Source: JADFOI01 sp965218935
Lineage (GTDB): Bacteria > Acidobacteriota > UBA6911 > RPQK01 > JADFOI01
Direction of reading: 5' to 3'
Assembly: GCA_965218935.1 (NCBI GenBank)
Contig: CBDCMH010000011.1
Span: 310,001 to 374,000 of the forward strand
Length of the DNA: 64,000 bases
A program made the translations under genes and the position numbers. The notes under the pieces are model-generated. The model was not told where the DNA came from, made no database searches, and worked only from the letters and a program-made list of their open reading frames with translations. Position 1 is the first letter of the stretch; each line of letters begins with the position of its first letter. This document shows positions 48,434 through 56,430 of this stretch, in pieces.

Positions 48434-49711
48434 CTTCAGCCTGGCGCGAACGGCTCTCCCGTGCCCTTCCAGGCCCTCTAATTCAGCCAATGCCTCCAAA
48501 GTAGGTGCCAGTTCTCGAAGGCCCTTTTGAGTCAATTTCTGAAAGGTGATTTTCTTAACAAACGTATCCAGGGATACACCCGAAAAGGCCCGCGCCAGGC
48601 CCGAAGTGGGCAGCGTGTGATTGGTCCCGGAAGCATAGTCCCCGGCAACTTCAGGGGACCAGGGCCCCAGAAAAACCGACCCCGCACTCTGCACCTTCTT
48701 CACCCACTTTTCAGGGACCTCCAGATGCAAGATCAAGTGCTCGGGAGCATACCGATTGACGAATTCGAAGGCTTCCTCCATGGAAGGCGGCTGGATGGAG
48801 AAACTTCCCGCCAGTGCCTCCACGGCGAAGGCCCTGCGGGGCAAGTCCTGAATCTGGCTTTCCACTCGCCGGCTCACTTCCTCGAGGATCTCCTTGGAGG
48901 TCGACACCAGGATAGCCCGGCTGTCCCCTCCGTGTTCAGCCTGAGAAATCAGGTCAGTGGCAATCAATTCAGGCGAGGCGGAATCATCGGCAACGACCAG
49001 AACCTCGGTAGGGCCAGCAACCATGTCAATGGCAATCCCTTTAAGCACAGCCAGTAATTTGGCTGTTTGCACCCACCGATTGCCGGGGCCAACAATCTTA
49101 TCCACCTTGGGAACGGTCTCGGTTCCCAAGGCCATAGCAGCAATGGCCTGAGCCCCGCCGATTTTAAAGACCTGACTGATCCCTGTGATTTGTGCCGCAA
49201 CCAGCACTTCCGGGGATACAGTGCCATCTTTCCGAGGAGGCACACACAGGCAGATCTGTCGACAGCCGGCTAATCGAGCAGGAATTCCGAGCATGAGAAC
49301 CGTGGAAGGAAGAATCGCATTCCCGCCTGGGACATAGAGTCCTACGGAATCGACAGCACGGTCTTCTCGCCAACAACGGACTCCCGGCTCTACTTCTACC
49401 GGCCCTTCGGAAATCTGCTGGGAGGCGTGGAAAGTCTGAATGTTTTGTGCTGCCCGCTCCAGCGCTTTCACAGCAGGGTTCGAGACGGTCTGTTTTACCT
49501 GAGAAAACTCCTGACTCGAGACTCGATGTTCCGACAGGTCCACACCGTCAAAACGACGCGTATACTCCCCGACGGCTTCATCCCCGAGTCGAGAAACGTC
49601 ATCGAAAATCGTGCGGCAGGTTTCCATCATTTCCGGATCAGCGACCGGATTGCGCCGGCACAGTTCTTCAAGACCCTCAGGACTGATCTCTTCAAGTCGA
49701 TAGGACCTCAT
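48431..49711 (-). CDS. hisD: histidinol dehydrogenase
   Basis: NAD-dependent zinc enzyme for the final two oxidations. VRCWREDRAVDSVGLYVPGG, KIVGPGNRWVQTAKLL and AGPTEVLVVADDSASPELIA are signature stretches, with the catalytic Glu-His in QAEHGGDSRA and YAPEHLIL, and a C-terminal LPTSGLARAFSGVSLD. It has 426 residues, normal. The start overlaps the hisG stop by four bases. The stop lies at the edge of a heptamer array. Confidence 0.97.
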   Translation of the reverse strand: MRSYRLEEISPEGLEELCRRNPVADPEMMETCRTIFDDVSRLGDEAVGEYTRRFDGVDLSEHRVSSQEFSQVKQTVSNPAVKALERAAQNIQTFHASQQISEGPVEVEPGVRCWREDRAVDSVGLYVPGGNAILPSTVLMLGIPARLAGCRQICLCVPPRKDGTVSPEVLVAAQITGISQVFKIGGAQAIAAMALGTETVPKVDKIVGPGNRWVQTAKLLAVLKGIAIDMVAGPTEVLVVADDSASPELIATDLISQAEHGGDSRAILVSTSKEILEEVSRRVESQIQDLPRRAFAVEALAGSFSIQPPSMEEAFEFVNRYAPEHLILHLEVPEKWVKKVQSAGSVFLGPWSPEVAGDYASGTNHTLPTSGLARAFSGVSLDTFVKKITFQKLTQKGLRELAPTLEALAELEGLEGHGRAVRARLK

Positions 49712-50586
49712 TCCGTTACCATTTTTTCTATAGGGACAACAAGAATGTCGGAGGCCCCGGTTTTTCTCAGCTTTTCCATGACATCCCAGAATACTTCCTC
49801 GGGAACGACGGAGTGAATGGCCACCATATTCTCTTCGGCCAAGGGCATGACCGTGGGGCTTTTCATTCCAGGCAAAATCTGCTTGATCTCCTCCAGGGCC
49901 CCATTGGGAGCGTTCATCATGACGTATTTGGTCTTTCGAGCCCGGAGGTTTCCCCGAAGGCGCACCCGAAGTCGCTCCGTCAGCTCCTGGCGTTTACGGT
50001 CTTTTAAGGATTTGGGATTGGCAATCAAAAAAGCTTCCGATTTGAGAACGATCTCAATCGGTTCAAGTTCGTTGATTTGTAACGTGCTTCCCGTTGAAAC
50101 CAGGTCGCAGATCGCATCGGCGACATCGAGACTGGGAGTGATTTCCACCGATCCACTAATCTCAATGATTCGGGCCTTGATCTTCTTCATCTCAAGAAAC
50201 CTTTGCAGTACTCGAGGATAAGAAGTTGCAATCCGTTTATTCTCCAAGTCGTAGACGCTGCGCAAAGAACTGTTTCTGGGGACAGCAATGGACAGGGTGC
50301 AAGTCCCGAAACCGAGAGAATCCAGCTCCACCACCTGGGCACCCTTTTCCTGGACGACATTCAGTCCCACGATGCCCAGGTCCGTCACTCCATCCTGAAC
50401 GTACTCCGGAATGTCGTCGTCACGCAGAAAAAGGATGTCCAGAGGAAAATTCAGACAGGGCGAGAATAATCTTCCTTCGTAGTACTCAAAATCCAGGCCA
50501 ATGGACTTGAGAATCTGCCTGGAGGGCTCCGCCAGGCGCCCCTTCTTCTGCACCGCAATCTTCAAGTTTTCACCGTCGAATTTCAT
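49708..50586 (-). CDS. hisG: ATP phosphoribosyltransferase, long form
   Basis: First committed and feedback-controlled step of histidine synthesis. KIAVQKKGRLAEPSRQILKS opens the protein; DIPEYVQDGVTDLGIVG and SLDVADAICDLVSTGSTLQ (in part DVADAICDLVSTGSTL) are the active-site motifs. The 292-residue length includes the C-terminal regulatory domain, so no HisZ is needed. The start overlaps the end of the yerC-like regulator by 17 bases. Confidence 0.97.
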   Translation of the reverse strand: MKFDGENLKIAVQKKGRLAEPSRQILKSIGLDFEYYEGRLFSPCLNFPLDILFLRDDDIPEYVQDGVTDLGIVGLNVVQEKGAQVVELDSLGFGTCTLSIAVPRNSSLRSVYDLENKRIATSYPRVLQRFLEMKKIKARIIEISGSVEITPSLDVADAICDLVSTGSTLQINELEPIEIVLKSEAFLIANPKSLKDRKRQELTERLRVRLRGNLRARKTKYVMMNAPNGALEEIKQILPGMKSPTVMPLAEENMVAIHSVVPEEVFWDVMEKLRKTGASDILVVPIEKMVTE

Positions 50587-50878
50587 CTTTTCCCCTCACC
50601 CTTTCCAGCATAAAGCGGTATCCACCCTCCCCGTACTTCAACCAGTGGGCGATACGGGTAATGGTTGCCGTACTGGCACCTGTTCGCTCGCTGATCTCGC
50701 GATAGGGAATATCCTCAGCCACCATCTGGGCGACCTGCCATCGTTCGGCCATGGCTTTCAATTCGGTCACAGTACACAAATCGCGAAAGAAGCGTGCGCA
50801 TTCGACCGGGTCCTCGAGGTACACAATGGCCTCAAACAACTCCTTCACAAGGGGATCCTTCGCCAGTTCTCGTTCCAT
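50570..50878 (-). CDS. YerC/YecD-type TrpR-superfamily regulator
   Basis: A small helical DNA-binding protein of 102 residues heading the his operon. DPVECARFFRDLCTVTELKAM and AERWQVAQMVAEDIPYREISE lead into the recognition helix SERTGASTATITRIAHWLKYG, the TrpR/YerC signature. Similar genes head operons in other bacteria and are thought to regulate them. An inverted repeat GTTTTA-N6-TAAAAC lies just upstream and may be its operator. Confidence 0.9.
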   Translation of the reverse strand: MERELAKDPLVKELFEAIVYLEDPVECARFFRDLCTVTELKAMAERWQVAQMVAEDIPYREISERTGASTATITRIAHWLKYGEGGYRFMLERVRGKDEIRR

Positions 50879-50884
50879 GATAAC

Positions 50885-50902
50885 GTTTTAATACACTAAA
50901 AC
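50885..50902. promoter_or_regulatory. possible operator of the his operon
   Basis: GTTTTA (50885-50890) and TAAAAC (50897-50902) form a dyad with a six-base centre, seven bases upstream of the regulator's ATG on minus and within the likely promoter (TTGCAT further up on minus). It is a candidate site for the YerC-like protein. Confidence 0.35.
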
Positions 50903-50924
50903 ACACAATGCAAGGGAAAAGAAG

Positions 50925-50953
50925 GAGACAGGAGGTCAGGGGTCAGCTGTCAG
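50925..50953. repeat. GGTCAGG/CTGTCAG array
   Basis: Units GGAGACA, GGAGGTCA, GGGGTCAG, CTGTCAG lie between the regulator start and the terminator-like hairpin of the fadN gene. Confidence 0.5.
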
Positions 50954-50988
50954 CCGGCAAGCCGCTCAGTTCCTGAGCGGCTTGCCGG
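50954..50988 (-). terminator. hairpin at the end of fadN
   Basis: CCGGCAAGCCGCTCAG (50954-50969) and CTGAGCGGCTTGCCGG (50973-50988) form a perfect 16-bp stem with a three-base loop, enclosing the stop codon of the minus-strand gene. No T run follows, so termination may be Rho-assisted or the hairpin may protect the mRNA 3' end. Confidence 0.5.
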
Positions 50989-53323
50989 TTCTCAGGGTAT
51001 GCTGAATGCGTTCCAGCGTCTTCCTTTCTCCACACAAAGACAGAAAGGCCTCCCGCTCCAGATCCAGTATGTACTGTTCGGAAACGGTAGTGGCATGGTT
51101 GAAGTCACCTCCAGTCAGGATATGGGCAAGTTTTTTTCCAATCAACAAGTCGTGCTCTGAGATGTATCCCGCTTGTTTCATCAGGTGCATCCCCGCCTTC
51201 AAAACCGCCAGAGCAGAGCTGCCCAGGGCTGGAATATTCTGCTCTGGCTCAGGCTGGACATATCCCGCTTCGGCAAGTCGGATCACCTCTTGCTTTGCTC
51301 TGGAAAGCAGCCGTCGTGAATTGATCTCTACAACGTCGCCGGGGCGCAAATATTGCAGCCTTCTCGCATCTTCACCGCTTCGACTGACCTGAGCAGTGCC
51401 GATCGTTCGAAAGGCCTTCTTCAGGGCGGGAAGGAAGTCCGTATCGGGAATCGAGCACCCCTCCTGGAAATGGCGAATCAGCATTTCCTTGACTCCGCCC
51501 CCGGCAGGCACTAGTCCGACCCCTACCTCGACCAACCCCATGTAGGTCTCTGAGGAGGCTACGACCGCATCACATCCCAGGCAGACCTCAGCTCCTCCTC
51601 CGAACACCCGTTGAAAAGGAGCAGCCACTACCGGCCTGGCGGAATATCGAAAAGACTGGGTCATCTTCTGGAAAGCCCGGACCATTTGATCGATCTCCTC
51701 CAGATTTCCCTCCTGGGCCTCCAGCAGAAGAAGCATCAAATTGGCTCCCACAGAAAAATTTTCTCCCTGGTTGCCGATGACCAGTCCAACGAAGTTTTTT
51801 CCCACCTCATCAACAGCCCAACGAGCCGAATCCACAACGTCACCACCGATAGCGTTCATCTTGGTGTGAAACTCAAGACAAGCCACCCCATCCTCCAGAT
51901 CGACCAGACTGGACCCAGCGTTGGAACGAATGACCTTATTCTGTTTCTTGAGAATGGTGAGCTGGATCTCCCCGGAATCCTCACTCAAGACCTGGTATTC
52001 ACGGGCTCCCTGATCGAAGAACAATTGATGATCAGGCTCCACCCGGTAGAAGCTCTTCGATTCCTGCTTTTGGAGCTCTTCCACCCATTCCGGGAGCACC
52101 TTTCCATCCTGGCGCATCCGTTCCGATATTTCCACCAGACCCAACTCCTGCCAAAGTTCGAAGGGCCCAAACTCCCAATTGAAACCCCATCTCATGGCCC
52201 GGTCGATCTGATAGGACTCATCGGTGATTTCCGGGATTCGCTCAGCGGAATACAAAAAGATATCTCGGAAAAACGGCCACAGAAAGGCTCCTGCCTTGTC
52301 TTCGGACTTTAAGAGGGTCCCCACTCGCTTGACGGTGCTGCCTTCATTGCGAACCATCTCTACAGAAGGAAGGTTGGGTTTCTTGCGTTTCCGATACTCA
52401 AAGGTTTCAGGATCCAGAACAAGAATCTCCTTCCCCTCCTTTTTGTAAAACCCCTGTCCTGTTTTCAGTCCCTTCCAGCCGCGTTCCATCAGTTGCTCGA
52501 AAAGCGAGGTGGAACGAAAGCTCTCCCTCCAGGAATCCTCAGGCAGGTTCTGGTAAAGATTGCCCACCACGTCCAGCATGATGTCGACGCCTACCAGATC
52601 CGCCAGTCGAAAAGTTCCGGTCTTGGGGAATCCCGTCACCGGCCCCGTCAGCGTATCGACCTCTTCGATGGTCAGGCCAAGTTTCTGCATGAGCTCCAGG
52701 GCCCGTACGGCTACGAAGGAACCAATCCGATTGGCCACAAAGTTGGGCCGATCCTTGGCAATGACGATTCCCTTGCCCAGCAGCCGATCTCCCACAGAGG
52801 CTATGGTCTCCATCACCTGGGGCAGGGTACGGGCAGTAGGGATCAACTCCAGGAGCCTCATATACCTCGGAGGATTAAAGAAGTGAGTCCCCAGCCAGTG
52901 TTTCTGAAAGTCCTCCGACCTTCCTTGTGCGATTTCTGCCACCGGTAGTCCGCTGCTGTTAGTGGAAACAATGGTGCCGGGCCTCCAAAGCGGTTCTATC
53001 TTTTCCCAAAGCTGGTGTTTGATCTCAAGTTTTTCAACCACGCATTCGATGATCCACTGGCAGGAGGAGAGACGGGGCAAGTCATCTTCGAAATTTCCCA
53101 CCTGAATGAGACTCAGTTTGTCAGGAGAATAAAGGGGAGGGGGCTGGATCAGGAGGAGCTGCTCCACAGCCCGCCGTGCAATAGCATTGCGATCCGATTC
53201 CTGGGAGGGCAGGTCCAGAAGGAGAGTCTTGATTCCCACATTGGCCAAATGGGCCCCAATTTGGGCACCCATGGTCCCGGCGCCGAGAACGCCAACATGA
53301 TGCATTGAATGATTCATGCTCAA
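50966..53323 (-). CDS. FadN-type 3-hydroxyacyl-CoA dehydrogenase / enoyl-CoA hydratase
   Basis: Beta-oxidation protein with the dehydrogenase first and the hydratase last, the order of Bacillus FadN and opposite to FadB. The NAD fold opens VGVLGAGTMGAQIGAHLANVG at residues 9-29, IECVVEKLEIK follows, and two C-terminal HAD domains occupy about 190-400. The hydratase part (about 490-700) has NFSVGANLMLLLLE and FGGGAEVCLGCDAVVASSE, with GLVEVGVGLVPAGGG as the oxyanion region. At 785 residues it is full length. It lies 24 bases after korB. No thiolase or acyl-CoA dehydrogenase is adjacent. Confidence 0.9.
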   Translation of the reverse strand: MSMNHSMHHVGVLGAGTMGAQIGAHLANVGIKTLLLDLPSQESDRNAIARRAVEQLLLIQPPPLYSPDKLSLIQVGNFEDDLPRLSSCQWIIECVVEKLEIKHQLWEKIEPLWRPGTIVSTNSSGLPVAEIAQGRSEDFQKHWLGTHFFNPPRYMRLLELIPTARTLPQVMETIASVGDRLLGKGIVIAKDRPNFVANRIGSFVAVRALELMQKLGLTIEEVDTLTGPVTGFPKTGTFRLADLVGVDIMLDVVGNLYQNLPEDSWRESFRSTSLFEQLMERGWKGLKTGQGFYKKEGKEILVLDPETFEYRKRKKPNLPSVEMVRNEGSTVKRVGTLLKSEDKAGAFLWPFFRDIFLYSAERIPEITDESYQIDRAMRWGFNWEFGPFELWQELGLVEISERMRQDGKVLPEWVEELQKQESKSFYRVEPDHQLFFDQGAREYQVLSEDSGEIQLTILKKQNKVIRSNAGSSLVDLEDGVACLEFHTKMNAIGGDVVDSARWAVDEVGKNFVGLVIGNQGENFSVGANLMLLLLEAQEGNLEEIDQMVRAFQKMTQSFRYSARPVVAAPFQRVFGGGAEVCLGCDAVVASSETYMGLVEVGVGLVPAGGGVKEMLIRHFQEGCSIPDTDFLPALKKAFRTIGTAQVSRSGEDARRLQYLRPGDVVEINSRRLLSRAKQEVIRLAEAGYVQPEPEQNIPALGSSALAVLKAGMHLMKQAGYISEHDLLIGKKLAHILTGGDFNHATTVSEQYILDLEREAFLSLCGERKTLERIQHTLRTGKPLRN

Positions 53324-53347
53324 AAAGCGCCGGATTGTGGGAAGATA

Positions 53348-54391
53348 CTACATCAATTCCTGCATGGTCTCTTCCAGGACCTCCGGTCCCGGTCGGACCT
53401 TCTCTTGAGGGAGGGTAGCCAAAGGATTTTCAGACAAATCCAGGAGATCAAAGAAAGTCTGGGCGACCGGATTGACATAGATCAGTCCCGTCAAAAACTC
53501 GCCCGACTCGCGGGTCTCACTCAACAGCCTCTCAGCAGCCATTCGGCTCATGGGATCGTAATCCTCATCCAGCTTCCGCAGCCGGATGTGGGAACCATCA
53601 TGCATCTCAACTTCTCGCATCTCTCCCTCTGCATATTCCACGGTTTCAATGGGCTCGAAATAGGGAATAAAGTCGATATTGTGCAGGAGTTCCTCGTGTT
53701 CCTTTGCCCACTTGTAGCTTTTGGTCGAGCTCTCTTGGTTATTAAAGGTCACGCAGGGGCTGATCACATCCAGCATAGCTGTCCCACTGTGGCTGAGGGC
53801 TCCCTGTAAAAGGGCAACCAGCTGTTTGGGATCTCCAGCAAAGGAACGAGCCACATAGCTGCATCCCATTTCAATGGCCAGAGCACAGCAATCGATGGGC
53901 GGCAAGTCATTGACGACCCCTGTCTTGAGTTTGGAACCCAGATCCGAGGTGGCTGAGAACTGCCCCTTGGTCAGACCGTAAACCCCATTGTTTTCAATGA
54001 TATAAATCATTGGGACGTTTCTTCTCAAAAGGTGACAGAACTGTCCCAGCCCGATGGATGCCGTATCTCCATCACCGCTGAGCCCCACACAGATCAGGTC
54101 ACGGTTGCCCAGAAGGGCACCGGTGGCCAGAGAGGGCATGCGCCCATGGACACCGTTGAATCCGTGAGAAGCGCCAAGAAAATAAGCGGGTGTTTTGCTG
54201 GAGCAACCGATGCCGCTCATCTTGGCAACCTGATGGGGATTGATTCCCATCTCATAAAACGCCTTCATGATCTGACTGGACACGGCATCGTGCCCGCAAC
54301 CGGAGCAGAGCGTCGAGGGTCTTCCCCGATACTCGGCCAGGGACAGACCCAGGCGATTGGCCTTCTTAGGTTTGGGTGTACTCGTCGCCAT
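53348..54391 (-). CDS. 2-oxoacid:ferredoxin oxidoreductase, beta subunit
   Basis: Thiamine-diphosphate-binding subunit of a 2-oxoacid (probably 2-oxoglutarate) ferredoxin oxidoreductase. LCSGCGHDAVSSQIM provides cluster cysteines, and GDGDTASIGLGQFCHLLRRN and ENNGVYGLTKGQ form the diphosphate-binding site. It has 347 residues. It follows the alpha subunit by two bases. The choice of 2-oxoglutarate over other oxoacids is inferred from similarity of the pair to KorAB. Confidence 0.88.
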   Translation of the reverse strand: MATSTPKPKKANRLGLSLAEYRGRPSTLCSGCGHDAVSSQIMKAFYEMGINPHQVAKMSGIGCSSKTPAYFLGASHGFNGVHGRMPSLATGALLGNRDLICVGLSGDGDTASIGLGQFCHLLRRNVPMIYIIENNGVYGLTKGQFSATSDLGSKLKTGVVNDLPPIDCCALAIEMGCSYVARSFAGDPKQLVALLQGALSHSGTAMLDVISPCVTFNNQESSTKSYKWAKEHEELLHNIDFIPYFEPIETVEYAEGEMREVEMHDGSHIRLRKLDEDYDPMSRMAAERLLSETRESGEFLTGLIYVNPVAQTFFDLLDLSENPLATLPQEKVRPGPEVLEETMQELM

Positions 54392-54393
54392 GA

Positions 54394-56229
54394 TTATCCT
54401 TTCTCAGACGCCATCACCCGGTCGGTGATCCATCTGGCGTCGATGGGAACTCCTTCATAGTGGAGAACTTTCCTAATTTTCTCCTGCTCTTCCTTCACCT
54501 CCAGGCAGATCAGATCGCCCATTTGCCCATCCCGGTTCTGCTCCACAACGTAGACCCTCTGGCAGCGACTCACAAAGTCCTTGAGGTGATCTGTAAAGGG
54601 CAGGGCCCGAATTCTCAAGTAATTGAAATCGATCCCGTGCTCCTGGCTAAGCTGCTCCCGACACTCTTCCATGGCAACATCCGTCGACCCATAGGTGATA
54701 ATTCCGATTTCAGCGCCCTTGGTGTATCGGACGATCGGTTCAGGCACGAAGGTCCTTGCGGTTTCATGCTTCTTGGCCAAGCGATCCATGAGGTTCCTGT
54801 AGTCCTCGGGCCGTTCGGAATAGCGAGACTCCTCGTTGTGCCCACTGCCACGCGTAAAATAAGCGGACAAGGGGTGGTCCGTCCCGGGCAGGGTTCGGTA
54901 GGGGATAGCGTCACCATCGACATCCTTATAGCGGGAAAAGGTTCCCAAACGCTCCAGATCTTCCGCCGTGAGCACCTTCCCCCGGTCCAGAGGCTTTTCG
55001 GGATAATCAAAAGGATCCGCCATCCAGTTGTTCATCCCCAAATCCAGGTCAGGGGCGACGAATATCGGCTGTTGTAATCTTTCCGAGAGATCGAAAGCCT
55101 CTATCGAGAACTCAAAGCACTCTTTCATGGTGGCTGGAAACAGGACCACATGCTTGGTGTCCCCGTGGGAGAGATAGTAAAGAGAAACCGTGTCCCCCTG
55201 AGAAGTTCTGGTGGGCAAACCAGTGCTCGGTCCAACCCGCTGGATATCAAAAATAACCACGGGAACTTCGGTGAAGTAGGCCAACCCGACGAACTCGGCC
55301 ATCAATGAGATGCCCGGCCCCGAGGTAGACGTCATGGCCCGGGCACCCGACCAGCCGGCACCGATGGCCATACCGACCGCGGCCAGTTCATCTTCAGCCT
55401 GCACGACGGCAAAAGTAGCCTTTCCGGTTTCGGGGTCCAATCGATAACGCCCCAGGTAATCGGTCAGGATTTCCCCCAGGCTGCTGGCCGGCGTGATGGG
55501 ATACCAGGTCAAGACCGTCACTCCCGCGAACATACTCCCCAGAGCACAGGCAGAATTTCCATCGATGATGATCTTACCCTGGGTCTTTTTCATCCGCTGA
55601 ATTCGAAAAGGATCGCTCTTGGTGAGGTTCTCAGCAACATATTTTGCGCCCAGGTGTGCAGCTTGGATATTCAGATCAATGGCTTTCTTCTTGTTCTTGA
55701 ACCACTTGGCGATCACCGATTCCACCTCGGCCATTTCAATACCGAAAAGTTCAGCGGCGCTTCCCACGTAAACAATATTGGCAATCAGCTTGCGCAACCG
55801 GACATCCTTGATCACTTCACCTGCCAGTTCTGAAAAGGGGATGGGATAGTAAATCAGATCATCCCTGATCTTGGACAGGTTCAATTTCTCGTCGTAGATC
55901 ACCACCCGACCTGCCTCCAGATTCTCGACATCTTCCCTTGCCGTCTCCGGATTCATGGCGATGAGGACGTCGATCTCCTTCTTGCGTCCAGCGTGGCCCT
56001 CCTTGGAAGCTCGGATGGTGAACCAGGTGGGCAGACCGGCAATATTGGACGGAAAGAGATTCTTCCCACTGATGGGAACCCCCATTCGGAATATTGCCCG
56101 CATCAACACGTTGTTTGAGGATTGACTTCCCGATCCATTCACCGTGGCTACTTGGATACTGAAGTCATTCACAACTTCCTGCCTCTTTTTCTTTTGAAGA
56201 TCCTCTCGGGGGCGGGTCTGAATGCTCAC
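54394..56229 (-). CDS. 2-oxoacid:ferredoxin oxidoreductase, fused gamma-alpha subunit
   Basis: Partner of the beta subunit. The N-terminal 200 or so residues are the gamma domain (VNGSGSQSSNNVLMRAIF, RASKEGHAGRKKEIDVLIA). The alpha pyrimidine-binding domain follows from about residue 225 (GNSACALGSMFAGVTVLTWYP, in part FAGVTVLTWYPITPASS) with AEDELAAVGMAIGAGWSGARA and TSTSGPGISLM. It has 611 residues, the usual KorA fusion size. It forms a korA-korB-fadN operon and would regenerate reduced ferredoxin while making an acyl-CoA. Confidence 0.88.
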   Translation of the reverse strand: MSIQTRPREDLQKKKRQEVVNDFSIQVATVNGSGSQSSNNVLMRAIFRMGVPISGKNLFPSNIAGLPTWFTIRASKEGHAGRKKEIDVLIAMNPETAREDVENLEAGRVVIYDEKLNLSKIRDDLIYYPIPFSELAGEVIKDVRLRKLIANIVYVGSAAELFGIEMAEVESVIAKWFKNKKKAIDLNIQAAHLGAKYVAENLTKSDPFRIQRMKKTQGKIIIDGNSACALGSMFAGVTVLTWYPITPASSLGEILTDYLGRYRLDPETGKATFAVVQAEDELAAVGMAIGAGWSGARAMTSTSGPGISLMAEFVGLAYFTEVPVVIFDIQRVGPSTGLPTRTSQGDTVSLYYLSHGDTKHVVLFPATMKECFEFSIEAFDLSERLQQPIFVAPDLDLGMNNWMADPFDYPEKPLDRGKVLTAEDLERLGTFSRYKDVDGDAIPYRTLPGTDHPLSAYFTRGSGHNEESRYSERPEDYRNLMDRLAKKHETARTFVPEPIVRYTKGAEIGIITYGSTDVAMEECREQLSQEHGIDFNYLRIRALPFTDHLKDFVSRCQRVYVVEQNRDGQMGDLICLEVKEEQEKIRKVLHYEGVPIDARWITDRVMASEKG

Positions 56230-56308
56230 TCTTGCCTCCCTCTCCTCACCTGGCTACTACTGACATCGGGCGTCGCTCGGTCACGCAGTATATCTTAACA
56301 AAATCATA

Positions 56309-56430
56309 GGTCAGAATTCAGAATTTGCAGGCACAATCCGGTGCTTTTTGACCGCTAAATTTCAGGGATTCTGGGTTCCAGATTTTGGATTTTGGGTTAT
56401 GGGTTTTGGGTTCTGGCTTCTAGCTTCAGC
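56309..56430. repeat. TTTTGGG heptamer array
   Basis: AGAATTC AGAATTT (56311-56325) and, after a spacer, TTCCAGA, TTTTGGA, TTTTGGG, TTATGGG, TTTTGGG, TTCTGGC, TTCTAGC, TTCAG (56376-56428). The array contains the rocA stop. With the short flanks it accounts for the 196-base gap between korA and rocA. Confidence 0.75.
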
